Assembly: GCA_023954175.1 (NCBI GenBank)
Contig: JAMLIM010000009.1
Location: forward strand, 1 to 64,000
DNA from: Rhizobacter sp.
GTDB taxonomy: Bacteria > Pseudomonadota > Gammaproteobacteria > Burkholderiales > Burkholderiaceae_C
Direction: 5' to 3'
DNA: 64,000 bases
Shown: piece after piece, positions 7,983 through 15,360 of the stretch
How the letters are laid out: each line of letters begins with the position of its first letter
Position numbering within the stretch: the stretch's first letter is position 1
Program-made: the position numbers and the translations under genes
Notes under the pieces: model-generated
What the model was told of the DNA's origin: nothing
Databases searched by the model: none
Seen by the model: the letters and a program-made list of their open reading frames with translations, nothing else

Positions 7983-9958
7983 CGCTTCACCACCAGCAGC
8001 GTTGCGATGAGCGTCAGGAAGCTGTAGAGCAGGTAGGTGCCGATGCGTCCCTGCTGCAGCAGGCCGACGAGCCGCGCGATGCGCTCCGCGAGCGCGACGA
8101 CCGGCAGGTAGAGCCAGCGCCAGAAGTGATCTTCGATCGTCACGCGGTAGCGCGGCCGGGCGTCGAAGGGCGAAGGCAGTTCGCGCTGCATGCGAAAGAA
8201 CGGCTCGAAGATCTGGCGCACCGGCTGGCCGAAGCCCTCGGCCGTGTCCTGCATGCGCGCCGTCTGCCACGGGTAGCCGCAGTCCCACGCCGGGGCGCGG
8301 CGGATGCGGCCGTGATAGAAGCGCCGCACGATCAGCCAGGCGAGGGCGAAACTGGCGACGACGCCGAGGAAGAAGATCAGCGGCCCGTAGCTTGCGCGCT
8401 CGACGCTCGTCGGCGCCAGCAGCCAGCCGCCGCCGGCAGCGGTGTCGGCGAGCCCGGCGCTGACGAGTTGCCGCGTGACGGGATCGAGCACGCCGATGAA
8501 CTGCACCGGCAGCAGGCCGAGCGCGACGCAGCCGGCCGCCAGCCACAGCATGCCGGCGCGCTCCCAGCGGCCGGCGTCATGCGCGCGCGCGAGCTTGGCC
8601 TCGCGCGGCTGGCCGAGGAAGATGACGCCGAAGAACTTGACCATCGTGTAGCCGGCGAGCGCGGCGACGAGCGCGATCAGCGCGGCGACGGCCGGGATCA
8701 GCATGTTCAGGAGCGGGTCCGGCAATCCGGGGGCGAACAGGAAGCTCTGCAGCAGCAGCCATTCGGAGACGAAGCCCGACAGCGGCGGCAACCCCGCGCT
8801 TGCGAGCACACCGACGAGCGTGAGCCAGGCGACGCGCGGCATGTGGCGGATCAACCCGCCGAGCTTGCCGAGGTTGCGCTCGCCCGTCGCGTGCAGCACG
8901 CAGCCGGTGCTCAGGAACAGCAGGCTCTTGAAGAACGCATGACCCGCGACGTGGTAGAGCATCGCCGTCAACGCGAGCGCGGCCATCGGCGCCATGCCGT
9001 AGGCGAAGAAGATCACGGCCAGGCCCATGCCGGCGAACACGAGGCCGATGTTCTCGATCGACGAGTAGGCGAGCAGCCGCTTCATGTCGGTCTGCACCGC
9101 GGCGAAGACGACGCCGAACAGCGCGGTCGCGAGGCCGACCGCGAGCAGCACCGCGCCCCACCACCATTGCGGCGCCGACAGCAGATCGAAGACGACGCGC
9201 AACATGCCGTAGACCGCGACCTTGAGCATCACCGCGCTCATCAGCGCCGACACCGGCGACGGCGCCGCCGGGTGCGCCTCGGGCAGCCAGACGTGCAATG
9301 GCACGAGGCCGGCCTTTGCGCCGAAGCCGAGCAGCGCGAGCGTGAAGGCGATGGCGCCCCAGAAGGGACTGAGCGACTGCGCGCGCATGTTGGCGAAGCT
9401 GTAGTCGCCGCTTTGCGCCTGCAGCACGCCGAAGCACAGCAGGATCGCGATTGCGCCGATGTGGGCCAGCGTCAGGTACAGGTAGCCGGCCTTGCGCACC
9501 TCGGCGATGCGATGGTTCGCGGTGACGAGGAAGTAGGACGACAGCGCCATCGTCTCCCACATCACCATGAAGGCATAGGCATCGTCGGCCAGCACGACCA
9601 TCGCCATGCTCGCGAGGAAGAGGTGGTACTCGAGGCACAGCAGGCCCGGCGGCGTGCCTTCGCCCTGGCGGAAGTAGCCCGCCGCGAAGACCGACACACC
9701 GGCCGAGACGGCGCCGATCACGAACAGGAAGAAGGCCGAGAGGGCATCCAGGCGCAGGTGAAACGGCAGCCCCGGCAGGCCGAAGGGAAGCACCGCGACC
9801 TGCGCGCCGTCGAACACGGCCACGAGCGCGAACGCGGCGAGCGCGAGACCGCAGACGCCGCCGGCCGGAAACAGCACGCGCGCGACGAAGGCCAGCCGGC
9901 GCAGCGCGAGGATGCCGGCGGCACCGATCGCGAGCCAGGCCACCAGCACGACGAGCAT
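7979..9958 (-). CDS. HyfB-like antiporter-type proton-pumping subunit
   Basis: Large NuoL/M-type membrane subunit, 659 residues from the ATG at 9958. It has 14 or more helices, an extended C-terminal amphipathic/transmembrane tail, and the conserved GAKAGLVPLHVWLPEAHPAA channel segment with the glutamate helix AFMVMWETMALSSYF before it. It is one of two antiporter-like subunits of the complex (HyfB and HyfF types). An alternative GTG start at 9994 overlaps the stop of the upstream ribbon-helix-helix gene as GTGA and would add 12 residues. Neither start has a clear Shine-Dalgarno sequence, so coupling to the upstream gene is plausible. It overlaps the HyfC-like gene by 4 bp. Confidence 0.87.
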   Translation of the reverse strand: MLVVLVAWLAIGAAGILALRRLAFVARVLFPAGGVCGLALAAFALVAVFDGAQVAVLPFGLPGLPFHLRLDALSAFFLFVIGAVSAGVSVFAAGYFRQGEGTPPGLLCLEYHLFLASMAMVVLADDAYAFMVMWETMALSSYFLVTANHRIAEVRKAGYLYLTLAHIGAIAILLCFGVLQAQSGDYSFANMRAQSLSPFWGAIAFTLALLGFGAKAGLVPLHVWLPEAHPAAPSPVSALMSAVMLKVAVYGMLRVVFDLLSAPQWWWGAVLLAVGLATALFGVVFAAVQTDMKRLLAYSSIENIGLVFAGMGLAVIFFAYGMAPMAALALTAMLYHVAGHAFFKSLLFLSTGCVLHATGERNLGKLGGLIRHMPRVAWLTLVGVLASAGLPPLSGFVSEWLLLQSFLFAPGLPDPLLNMLIPAVAALIALVAALAGYTMVKFFGVIFLGQPREAKLARAHDAGRWERAGMLWLAAGCVALGLLPVQFIGVLDPVTRQLVSAGLADTAAGGGWLLAPTSVERASYGPLIFFLGVVASFALAWLIVRRFYHGRIRRAPAWDCGYPWQTARMQDTAEGFGQPVRQIFEPFFRMQRELPSPFDARPRYRVTIEDHFWRWLYLPVVALAERIARLVGLLQQGRIGTYLLYSFLTLIATLLVVKR

Positions 9959-9990
9959 GCCGTCGATCGGCAGCCAGTGCACGGGCGGCG

Positions 9991-10251
9991 TCACCTGGCA
10001 GGGCGTCGCTTGCGCGACGGCGCGGGCGTGGACGTCGACGTGGACGTGGACGTGGACGGAGCGGCCTTCGGGTCGGCGGCGCCTTGCGTGCCGCTGGGCA
10101 CGTAGCTCACGTCGTGCGCGGTCAGGTAGTCGCGGATCAATTGGCGCACGACCTGCGAGGGCGTCAGGTCCTGCGCCGCGCACAACTGCTCGAAGGCCTG
10201 CTTCTTGGCTGGGTCGATCAGCAGCGTGAGCCGCGCGGTTTTGAGTTCCAC
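9991..10251 (-). CDS. Small CopG-type ribbon-helix-helix protein with Ser/Thr repeat tail
   Basis: 86 residues from a GTG at 10251. The first 45 residues fit a ribbon-helix-helix DNA-binding fold: a beta strand (ARLTLLID) followed by two helices (KKQAFEQLCAAQD and TPSQVVRQLIRDYL). The C-terminus is low complexity, with an alternating Ser-Thr run encoded by a hexamer repeat and then a basic tail. As the first gene of the hyf-like operon it may be its own regulator; this is inference. A TATGAT box sits only about 7 bp before the GTG, so a leaderless transcript is possible. An antitoxin role is another option, but no toxin gene is adjacent. Confidence 0.65.
   Translation of the reverse strand: MELKTARLTLLIDPAKKQAFEQLCAAQDLTPSQVVRQLIRDYLTAHDVSYVPSGTQGAADPKAAPSTSTSTSTSTPAPSRKRRPAR
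10028..10063. repeat. Hexanucleotide microsatellite (gtggac), six units
   Basis: Six consecutive units of gtggac (the second reads gtcgac) inside the 3' part of the ribbon-helix-helix gene. They encode the Ser-Thr run on the minus strand. Gain or loss of a unit stays in frame, so tail length could vary between strains without a frameshift. Confidence 0.85.
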
Positions 10252-10360
10252 GTTCGCATCATATGTTAATGCGATGTGCGTTGAGCGCCGACGCGGTGGC
10301 GCACCCTCGGGGCCCTCGCTCAGGCGTCGACTTCCGGCGCGCGACCTGCGCCGGCCGGTG

Positions 10361-12538
10361 TCAGCGCACGCGCAGCCCGGGGGCCGCGCCGGCGTCGGCC
10401 TCGAGCAGATAAAGCCCCGGCTGCGCCTTCTCGTCGGCGTGCGAGGCGGCCAGCACCATGCCCTCGCTGAGGCCGAACTTCATCTTGCGCGGCGCAAGGT
10501 TGGCGATCATCACCGTCAGCCGGCCGACCAGGTCTTCCGGCGCGTAGGCCGACTGGATGCCGCTGAACACGTTGCGCGGCTTCGCCTCGCCGATGTCGAG
10601 CGACAGGCGCAGCAGCTTGGTCGAACCTTCGACGCGTTCCGCCGCAACGATCTTCGCGATGCGCAGGTCGAGCCTGGCGAAGTCCGCGATGGCGATCTCG
10701 GGCGCGATCGCCTCGCCGCCCGGCAACAGAGCTGGTGGCGCGGGCGGCGCGAGCAATGCCTCGAGCATCGCCGGGTCGACGCGCTGCATGAGGTGTTTGT
10801 ACTCAGAGATGCGATGACCACCACGAATCGGCGAGTCGATATCGACCCAGCGTTGCGATGCGACGTTCAAGAATCGCGCAGCCGCCGCAGTTAACTCGGG
10901 AAGGATTGGACTCAAGTAAATGGTGAGCAACTTGAAGCCGTTGAGCGTGGCTAGGCAAACGGCATTTAGTTTCGCGAGCTGATCAGTCTTCGCGAGTTCC
11001 CATGGCTTCGCAAAGTCGAAGCTCTTGTTCACCAAATCAGCCAAATCCATGATGGCGCGCACGGCCTTGCTGAACTCACGCTGCTCATACAGCGAAGCCA
11101 GTTCGTCCGCCCAACTGCGAAGCGAGTTCATCAGCACTGGATCTGGAAGTCCCTCGAAGGCATCGTACTGATACGTGAGTTCGCGCTCGAGATCCGAATT
11201 AGGTCCGGCCAGTGCTTGCAGCCGGTCAATTGACGCCTTGGCGAACTGGCTGTCGGTGATCGGCAATACCTGACCAGCGAAGTGTTTGTGTACGAAGCCT
11301 GCAACTCGACTCGCAATGTTGACGTACTTGCCAACTAGGTCGCTGTTTACCCGCGCAACGAAGTCTTCGGGGCTGAAGTCAATGTCTTCAACCTTCGCAG
11401 TCAGCTTTGCCGCGATGTAGTAGCGCAGCCACTCGGCGTTCATGCCGATCTCGAGGTAGCGCAGCGGCGAGATGCCGGTGCCCCGGCTCTTGCTCATCTT
11501 CTCGTCCTTCACCGTGATGAAGCCGTGCACGAAGACGTTGGTCGGCGTCTTGCGCCCGCTGAAATGCAGCATCGCCGGCCAGAACAGCGTGTGGAAGTAG
11601 GTGATGTCCTTGCCGATGAAGTGGAACTGCTCCGTCGCCGGGTCGGCCATGAACTCGTCGAAGGTGCGCGGCTCGCCGAGCGCTTTCGCACCGCCTTTGT
11701 CGAAGTGGTTCTTGAGCGAGGCGAGGTAGCCGATCGGCGCGTCGAGCCAGACGTAGAAGTACTTGCCCGGCGCGTCCGGGATCTCGATGCCGAAGTAGGG
11801 CGCGTCGCGGCTGATGTCCCAGTCCGCGAGGCCGCCGTGGCCGTCCTCATCGGTCTTGAACCACTCGCTGATCTTGTTCAGCACCTCGGTCTGCAGATGG
11901 CCCTGTTGCGTCCACTGCGACAGGAACTCGACGCAGCGCGGGTCGCTCAGCTTGAAGAAGTAGTGCTCGCTTTCCTTCCTCACCGGCGTCGCGCCGGTCA
12001 GCGTCGAGTACGGGTTCCTCAGCGCGGTCGGCGTGTAGACCGCGCCGCAGACTTCGCAGCTGTCGCCGTACTGGTCCTTCGCGCCGCACTTCGGGCACTC
12101 GCCCTTGATGTAGCGATCGGGCAGGAACATCGCCTTCACCGGGTCGAAGAACTGCTCGACCGTCCGCGTCGTGATCAGCTCGTTCCTGCGCAGCGCGAGG
12201 TAGATGTCCTTCGACAGCGCATGGTTCTCCGGCGCGTCGGTCGAACTCCAGTTGTCGAAGCTGATGTGAAAGCCGTCGAGATACTGTTGCCGCCCGGCGG
12301 CGATCGCCGCGACGAAGGCCTGCGGCGTGATGCCGGCCTTTTCGGCCGCGATCATGATCGGCGCGCCGTGCGCGTCGTCGGCGCAGACGAAGTGCACCTG
12401 GTGGCCCCGCATGCGCTGGAAGCGCACCCAGATGTCGGCCTGGATGTACTCCATCATGTGCCCGACATGAAACGCGGCGTTCGCGTAGGGCAGCGCGGTG
12501 GTGACGAAGAGCTTGCGAACGGCGGGGGGCGCGGACAT
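10361..12538 (-). CDS. metG: Methionyl-tRNA synthetase
   Basis: Charges tRNA-Met in the cytoplasm; 725 residues, the length of the two-domain bacterial form. The class I signature HVGH lies in the first 30 residues, zinc-knuckle cysteines ([18 protein letters not shown]) around residue 145-165, KMSKS near residue 340, and a C-terminal EMAP/Trbp111-like tRNA-binding domain covers about the last 110 residues. The frame is intact from ATG 12538. The segment coding roughly residues 380-580 (plus-strand 10797-11400) is visibly poorer in G+C than either flank, though the protein reads normally. It is divergent from apbC, with a 175-bp gap between the two starts. Confidence 0.97.
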   Translation of the reverse strand: MSAPPAVRKLFVTTALPYANAAFHVGHMMEYIQADIWVRFQRMRGHQVHFVCADDAHGAPIMIAAEKAGITPQAFVAAIAAGRQQYLDGFHISFDNWSSTDAPENHALSKDIYLALRRNELITTRTVEQFFDPVKAMFLPDRYIKGECPKCGAKDQYGDSCEVCGAVYTPTALRNPYSTLTGATPVRKESEHYFFKLSDPRCVEFLSQWTQQGHLQTEVLNKISEWFKTDEDGHGGLADWDISRDAPYFGIEIPDAPGKYFYVWLDAPIGYLASLKNHFDKGGAKALGEPRTFDEFMADPATEQFHFIGKDITYFHTLFWPAMLHFSGRKTPTNVFVHGFITVKDEKMSKSRGTGISPLRYLEIGMNAEWLRYYIAAKLTAKVEDIDFSPEDFVARVNSDLVGKYVNIASRVAGFVHKHFAGQVLPITDSQFAKASIDRLQALAGPNSDLERELTYQYDAFEGLPDPVLMNSLRSWADELASLYEQREFSKAVRAIMDLADLVNKSFDFAKPWELAKTDQLAKLNAVCLATLNGFKLLTIYLSPILPELTAAAARFLNVASQRWVDIDSPIRGGHRISEYKHLMQRVDPAMLEALLAPPAPPALLPGGEAIAPEIAIADFARLDLRIAKIVAAERVEGSTKLLRLSLDIGEAKPRNVFSGIQSAYAPEDLVGRLTVMIANLAPRKMKFGLSEGMVLAASHADEKAQPGLYLLEADAGAAPGLRVR

Positions 12539-12713
12539 GGTGGGGGCGCCGGGGCGTGAGGCGCTGCTCGGAAACCCACGATTCTAGGCGCGACGCCATA
12601 GGGGACAAGGCCGCTGCGCTAGACTGCGGCGAGCCTTGAGTGGCCCCTGCGCGGACCTCGCGCCAGGCGCCCTTCAGCCATTCCTTCGAACCTCCAACCC
12701 GGCCCGCAAACCC

Positions 12714-13805
12714 ATGTCCGTCACCCAGGAAAGCCTGCTCCAAGCCCTTGCCAGCGTCGTCGACCCGAACACCGGGAAGGACTTCGTCTCGACCAAGCAA
12801 GTGAAGAACCTGCGCGTCGAAGACGGCGACGTTGCATTCGACGTCGAGCTCGGCTATCCGGCGAAGAGCCAGATCGCGGCACTGCGCAAGAATTTGATCG
12901 CCGCCGCGCGCACGGTACCGGGGGTGCAGAACGTGAGCGCCAATCTGTCGACCAAGATCGTCTCGCATGCCGTGCAGCGCGGCGTGCAACTGCTGCCGAA
13001 GGTGAAGAACATCATCGCCGTCGCCTCCGGCAAGGGCGGCGTGGGGAAAAGCACGACCGCGGTCAACCTCGCGCTCGCGCTTGCGGCCGAGGGCGCGAGC
13101 GTCGGCCTGCTCGACGCCGACATCTACGGCCCGAGCCTGCCGACGATGATGGGCATCGCCGGCCGGCCCGAGAGCGCCGACGGCAACACGATGGAGCCGA
13201 TGGAGAACCACGGCGTGCAGGTGATGTCGATCGGCTTCATGGTCGATGCCGACAACCCGATGATCTGGCGCGGCCCGATGGCGACGCAGGCGCTCGAGCA
13301 GCTGCTGCGCCAGACGAACTGGGCCGAGCTCGACTACCTGCTCGTCGACATGCCGCCCGGCACCGGCGACATCCAGCTCACGCTCAGCCAGCGCGTGCCG
13401 CTCACCGGCGCCGTGATCGTGACGACGCCGCAGGACATCGCGCTGATGGACGCCAAGCGCGGCCTCAAGATGTTCGAGAAGGTCGGCGTGCCGATCCTCG
13501 GCATCGTCGAGAACATGGCGGTGCATGTGTGCTCCAACTGCGGCCACGCCGAACACATCTTCGGCGCCGACGGCGGCAAGCGCATGGCGAGCGAATACAA
13601 GGTCGACTACCTCGGCGCGCTGCCGCTGGCGATCGGCATTCGCGAGCAGGCCGACTCGGGCAAGCCGACGGTCGTGAGCGACCCGGATGGCGAGATCGCC
13701 GGCATCTACAAGGGCGTCGCGCGCCAGGTGGCCGTGAGCATCGCGGCGCGGGCGAAGGACTTCTCGGCCAAGTTCCCGACGATCACGATTTCCAAGAAGA
13801 CGTGA
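12714..13805 (+). CDS. apbC: Iron-sulfur cluster carrier ATPase ApbC/Mrp
   Basis: P-loop ATPase that carries Fe-S clusters to target apoproteins; 363 residues from ATG 12714. An N-terminal MIP18-like domain covers about 1-90. The deviant Walker A motif GKGGVGKST lies at about 106-114, and a CSNC pair near residue 272 would bridge the cluster in the dimer. In-frame extension to 12636 lacks family similarity and is rejected. It stands directly before the Fe-S-rich formate dehydrogenase cluster, though separated by the 78-bp tandem repeats. Service to that pathway is plausible but not required, since this is a general housekeeping gene. Confidence 0.95.
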   Translation: MSVTQESLLQALASVVDPNTGKDFVSTKQVKNLRVEDGDVAFDVELGYPAKSQIAALRKNLIAAARTVPGVQNVSANLSTKIVSHAVQRGVQLLPKVKNIIAVASGKGGVGKSTTAVNLALALAAEGASVGLLDADIYGPSLPTMMGIAGRPESADGNTMEPMENHGVQVMSIGFMVDADNPMIWRGPMATQALEQLLRQTNWAELDYLLVDMPPGTGDIQLTLSQRVPLTGAVIVTTPQDIALMDAKRGLKMFEKVGVPILGIVENMAVHVCSNCGHAEHIFGADGGKRMASEYKVDYLGALPLAIGIREQADSGKPTVVSDPDGEIAGIYKGVARQVAVSIAARAKDFSAKFPTITISKKT

Positions 13806-14038
13806 TGACGGCCCCAAGACACCTTCGGTGTCGCCCCCCGAGGGGAGCGCAGTCGGCTTGGGGCGGCCCGGCGCCGACTGCAATGACGGCCCCAAGACAC
13901 CTTCGGTGTCGCCCCCCGAGGGGAGCGCAGTCGGCTTGGGGCGGCCCGGCGCCGACTGCAGTGACGGCCCCAATGCACCTTCGGCGTCGTCCCCCGAGGG
14001 GAGCGAAGTCCCCTTGGGCGCGGACCGGCGGGGGCTGA
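13805..14038. repeat. Three tandem 78-bp hairpin-bearing repeats
   Basis: Units start at 13805, 13883 and 13961. The first two are identical and the third has diverged. Each of the first two carries nested inverted repeats: acacc/ggtgt, cccc/gggg around cga, ccccaag/cttgggg, and gcagtcgg/ccgactgc. The array begins at the apbC stop codon and ends 7 bp before the DUF3305 gene. It looks like a tandem array of a GC-rich intergenic palindromic element. It could act as a transcript end for apbC or as an mRNA-stabilising structure. Confidence 0.9.
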
Positions 14039-14045
14039 GGGCACG

Positions 14046-14528
14046 ATGGATCGCCCCGCGATCGACCTCGCGATCGTGATGGAGCGAGAGGCTGCGCCGA
14101 ACCAGTGGGAGGCGTGGCGGCACCGCCCGGTCGAGGTGGTCGCGCACGAGAGCGCGTTCGGCGACGCGCCGCGCCTGCTGCGCGACGATGGCCGCATCGC
14201 GCGCGTCCTGCACCCCGGCTTTCGGCTCGAACTGTTCCGCGACGAATGCGAGGGCTATCACCTCAACCTCAGCTCCGGTGTGCCGTCCTGGTTCGTGATG
14301 TGGCGCAGCGACGATGAAGACCCTTCGCGTGCCTGGCCCGAGACGCTGAGCGTCTCGTACAACGAGGCCGGCCGCTTGCTCGACGCGCAGGAGCACGTGG
14401 ACAACCTGCCGCTGCCGCAGGAGGTCGCGCAATGGCTGCAGGCGTTCAACGACGAGCACTACCGGCCCGAGCCGAAGCGGCGCAGGCGTCCGGCGTCGTT
14501 CGTGTCGCCCGCGGAGCGCACGCGGTGA
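14046..14528 (+). CDS. DUF3305 protein of the formate dehydrogenase cluster
   Basis: Cytoplasmic protein of 160 residues with no signal peptide, of the DUF3305 family, which is found beside molybdenum formate dehydrogenase genes. The mid region contains the family-like segment WFVMWR and the end is basic (KRRRRPASF). Its molecular role is unknown; from context it is probably an assembly or maturation factor. The ATG at 14046 has no strong ribosome binding site and lies just after the tandem repeats. It is followed after 70 bp by the DUF3306 gene on the same strand. The family call comes from recalled similarity and co-location, not a search. Confidence 0.78.
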   Translation: MDRPAIDLAIVMEREAAPNQWEAWRHRPVEVVAHESAFGDAPRLLRDDGRIARVLHPGFRLELFRDECEGYHLNLSSGVPSWFVMWRSDDEDPSRAWPETLSVSYNEAGRLLDAQEHVDNLPLPQEVAQWLQAFNDEHYRPEPKRRRRPASFVSPAERTR

Positions 14529-14598
14529 GGCGCGTGGTGCAGCGCGTGGCGCAGCGCCCGGCGCGTCGACGAAATGCCGGCGGCGAAGGTGTCCCGCG

Positions 14599-15360
14599 AT
14601 GAGCGACGACGACGGCTTCTTCGCCCGCTGGTCGCGGCGCAAGGTGCAGCAGCGCGAAGGCGTCGCGCCCGACGCTACGCCCGCTGTGGCGAAGGACACA
14701 GCGCCGGCCGCGGCGCGCGCATCGATCGCGCCAACCCCGGCGCCCCAGGTGGCGAGCCCGCCGCCGCAGACGGCCGATCCGTCTGCGTTGCCCGCGGTGG
14801 CGCGGGAGCCGGCGCTGCCGGCACCGACCCTGGCGGACGTCGCGCAGTTGACGCCGCAGTCCGATTTCTCGCGCTTCGTCGCCGCAGGCGTCGACGCGGG
14901 GGTGCAGCGCGCCGCGCTCAGGAAGCTCTTCAGCGATCCGCACTTCAACGTGATGGATGGGCTCGACACCTACATCGGCGACTACAACACGCCCGATCCG
15001 ATTCCCGACGCGATGCTGCGTCGCCTGCGGCAATCGAAGACGCTGGGGATCTTCGACGTGCCGGAGCCTGCTGCGGGCGCCGCTGCGGGTGCCACCGCCG
15101 CCGACGCGGGCGCCGCGGACGCGATGGGCGCGACTGCCGCGCCCGCGCACGAGAGCGCGCACGAGAGCGCGGCCGAGAACGCCCCCGAGACTTCCCCCGA
15201 TGGCGCACCGGCGCCGACCCTGTCACAGTCGGCCGCCGCCGAGAACGGCGATCGCCCACCCGAGCCCCGACCCGATGAAGACACTGCTTTGCGACTGCAA
15301 CCGGACGATGCCGCTGACGCGGCCGACGCTGGAGCGCATCGCCCAGGCCCTCGGGCCTGA
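14599..15360 (+). CDS. DUF3306 protein of the formate dehydrogenase cluster
   Basis: 253-residue protein of the DUF3306 family. The N-terminal FFARWSRRKVQ motif is followed by a long Ala/Pro-rich linker. A central conserved block (about 85-150: LTPQSDFSRFVAAGVD, ALRKLFSDPHFNVMDGLD, YIGDYN) comes next, then another low-complexity Ala-rich tail. No signal peptide or cofactor motif is seen. Its 3' end overlaps the start of the polyferredoxin gene by 86 bp in another frame, unusually long. The low-complexity tail may be a late extension. Function unknown; it accompanies DUF3305 in FDH operons. Confidence 0.8.
   Translation: MSDDDGFFARWSRRKVQQREGVAPDATPAVAKDTAPAAARASIAPTPAPQVASPPPQTADPSALPAVAREPALPAPTLADVAQLTPQSDFSRFVAAGVDAGVQRAALRKLFSDPHFNVMDGLDTYIGDYNTPDPIPDAMLRRLRQSKTLGIFDVPEPAAGAAAGATAADAGAADAMGATAAPAHESAHESAAENAPETSPDGAPAPTLSQSAAAENGDRPPEPRPDEDTALRLQPDDAADAADAGAHRPGPRA

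Noticed and set aside
11847-14969. Long minus-strand open frame across metG, apbC and the tandem repeats
   Set aside because: It crosses three real features and gives low-complexity Arg/His/Ala sequence; only apbC and metG are genuine there.
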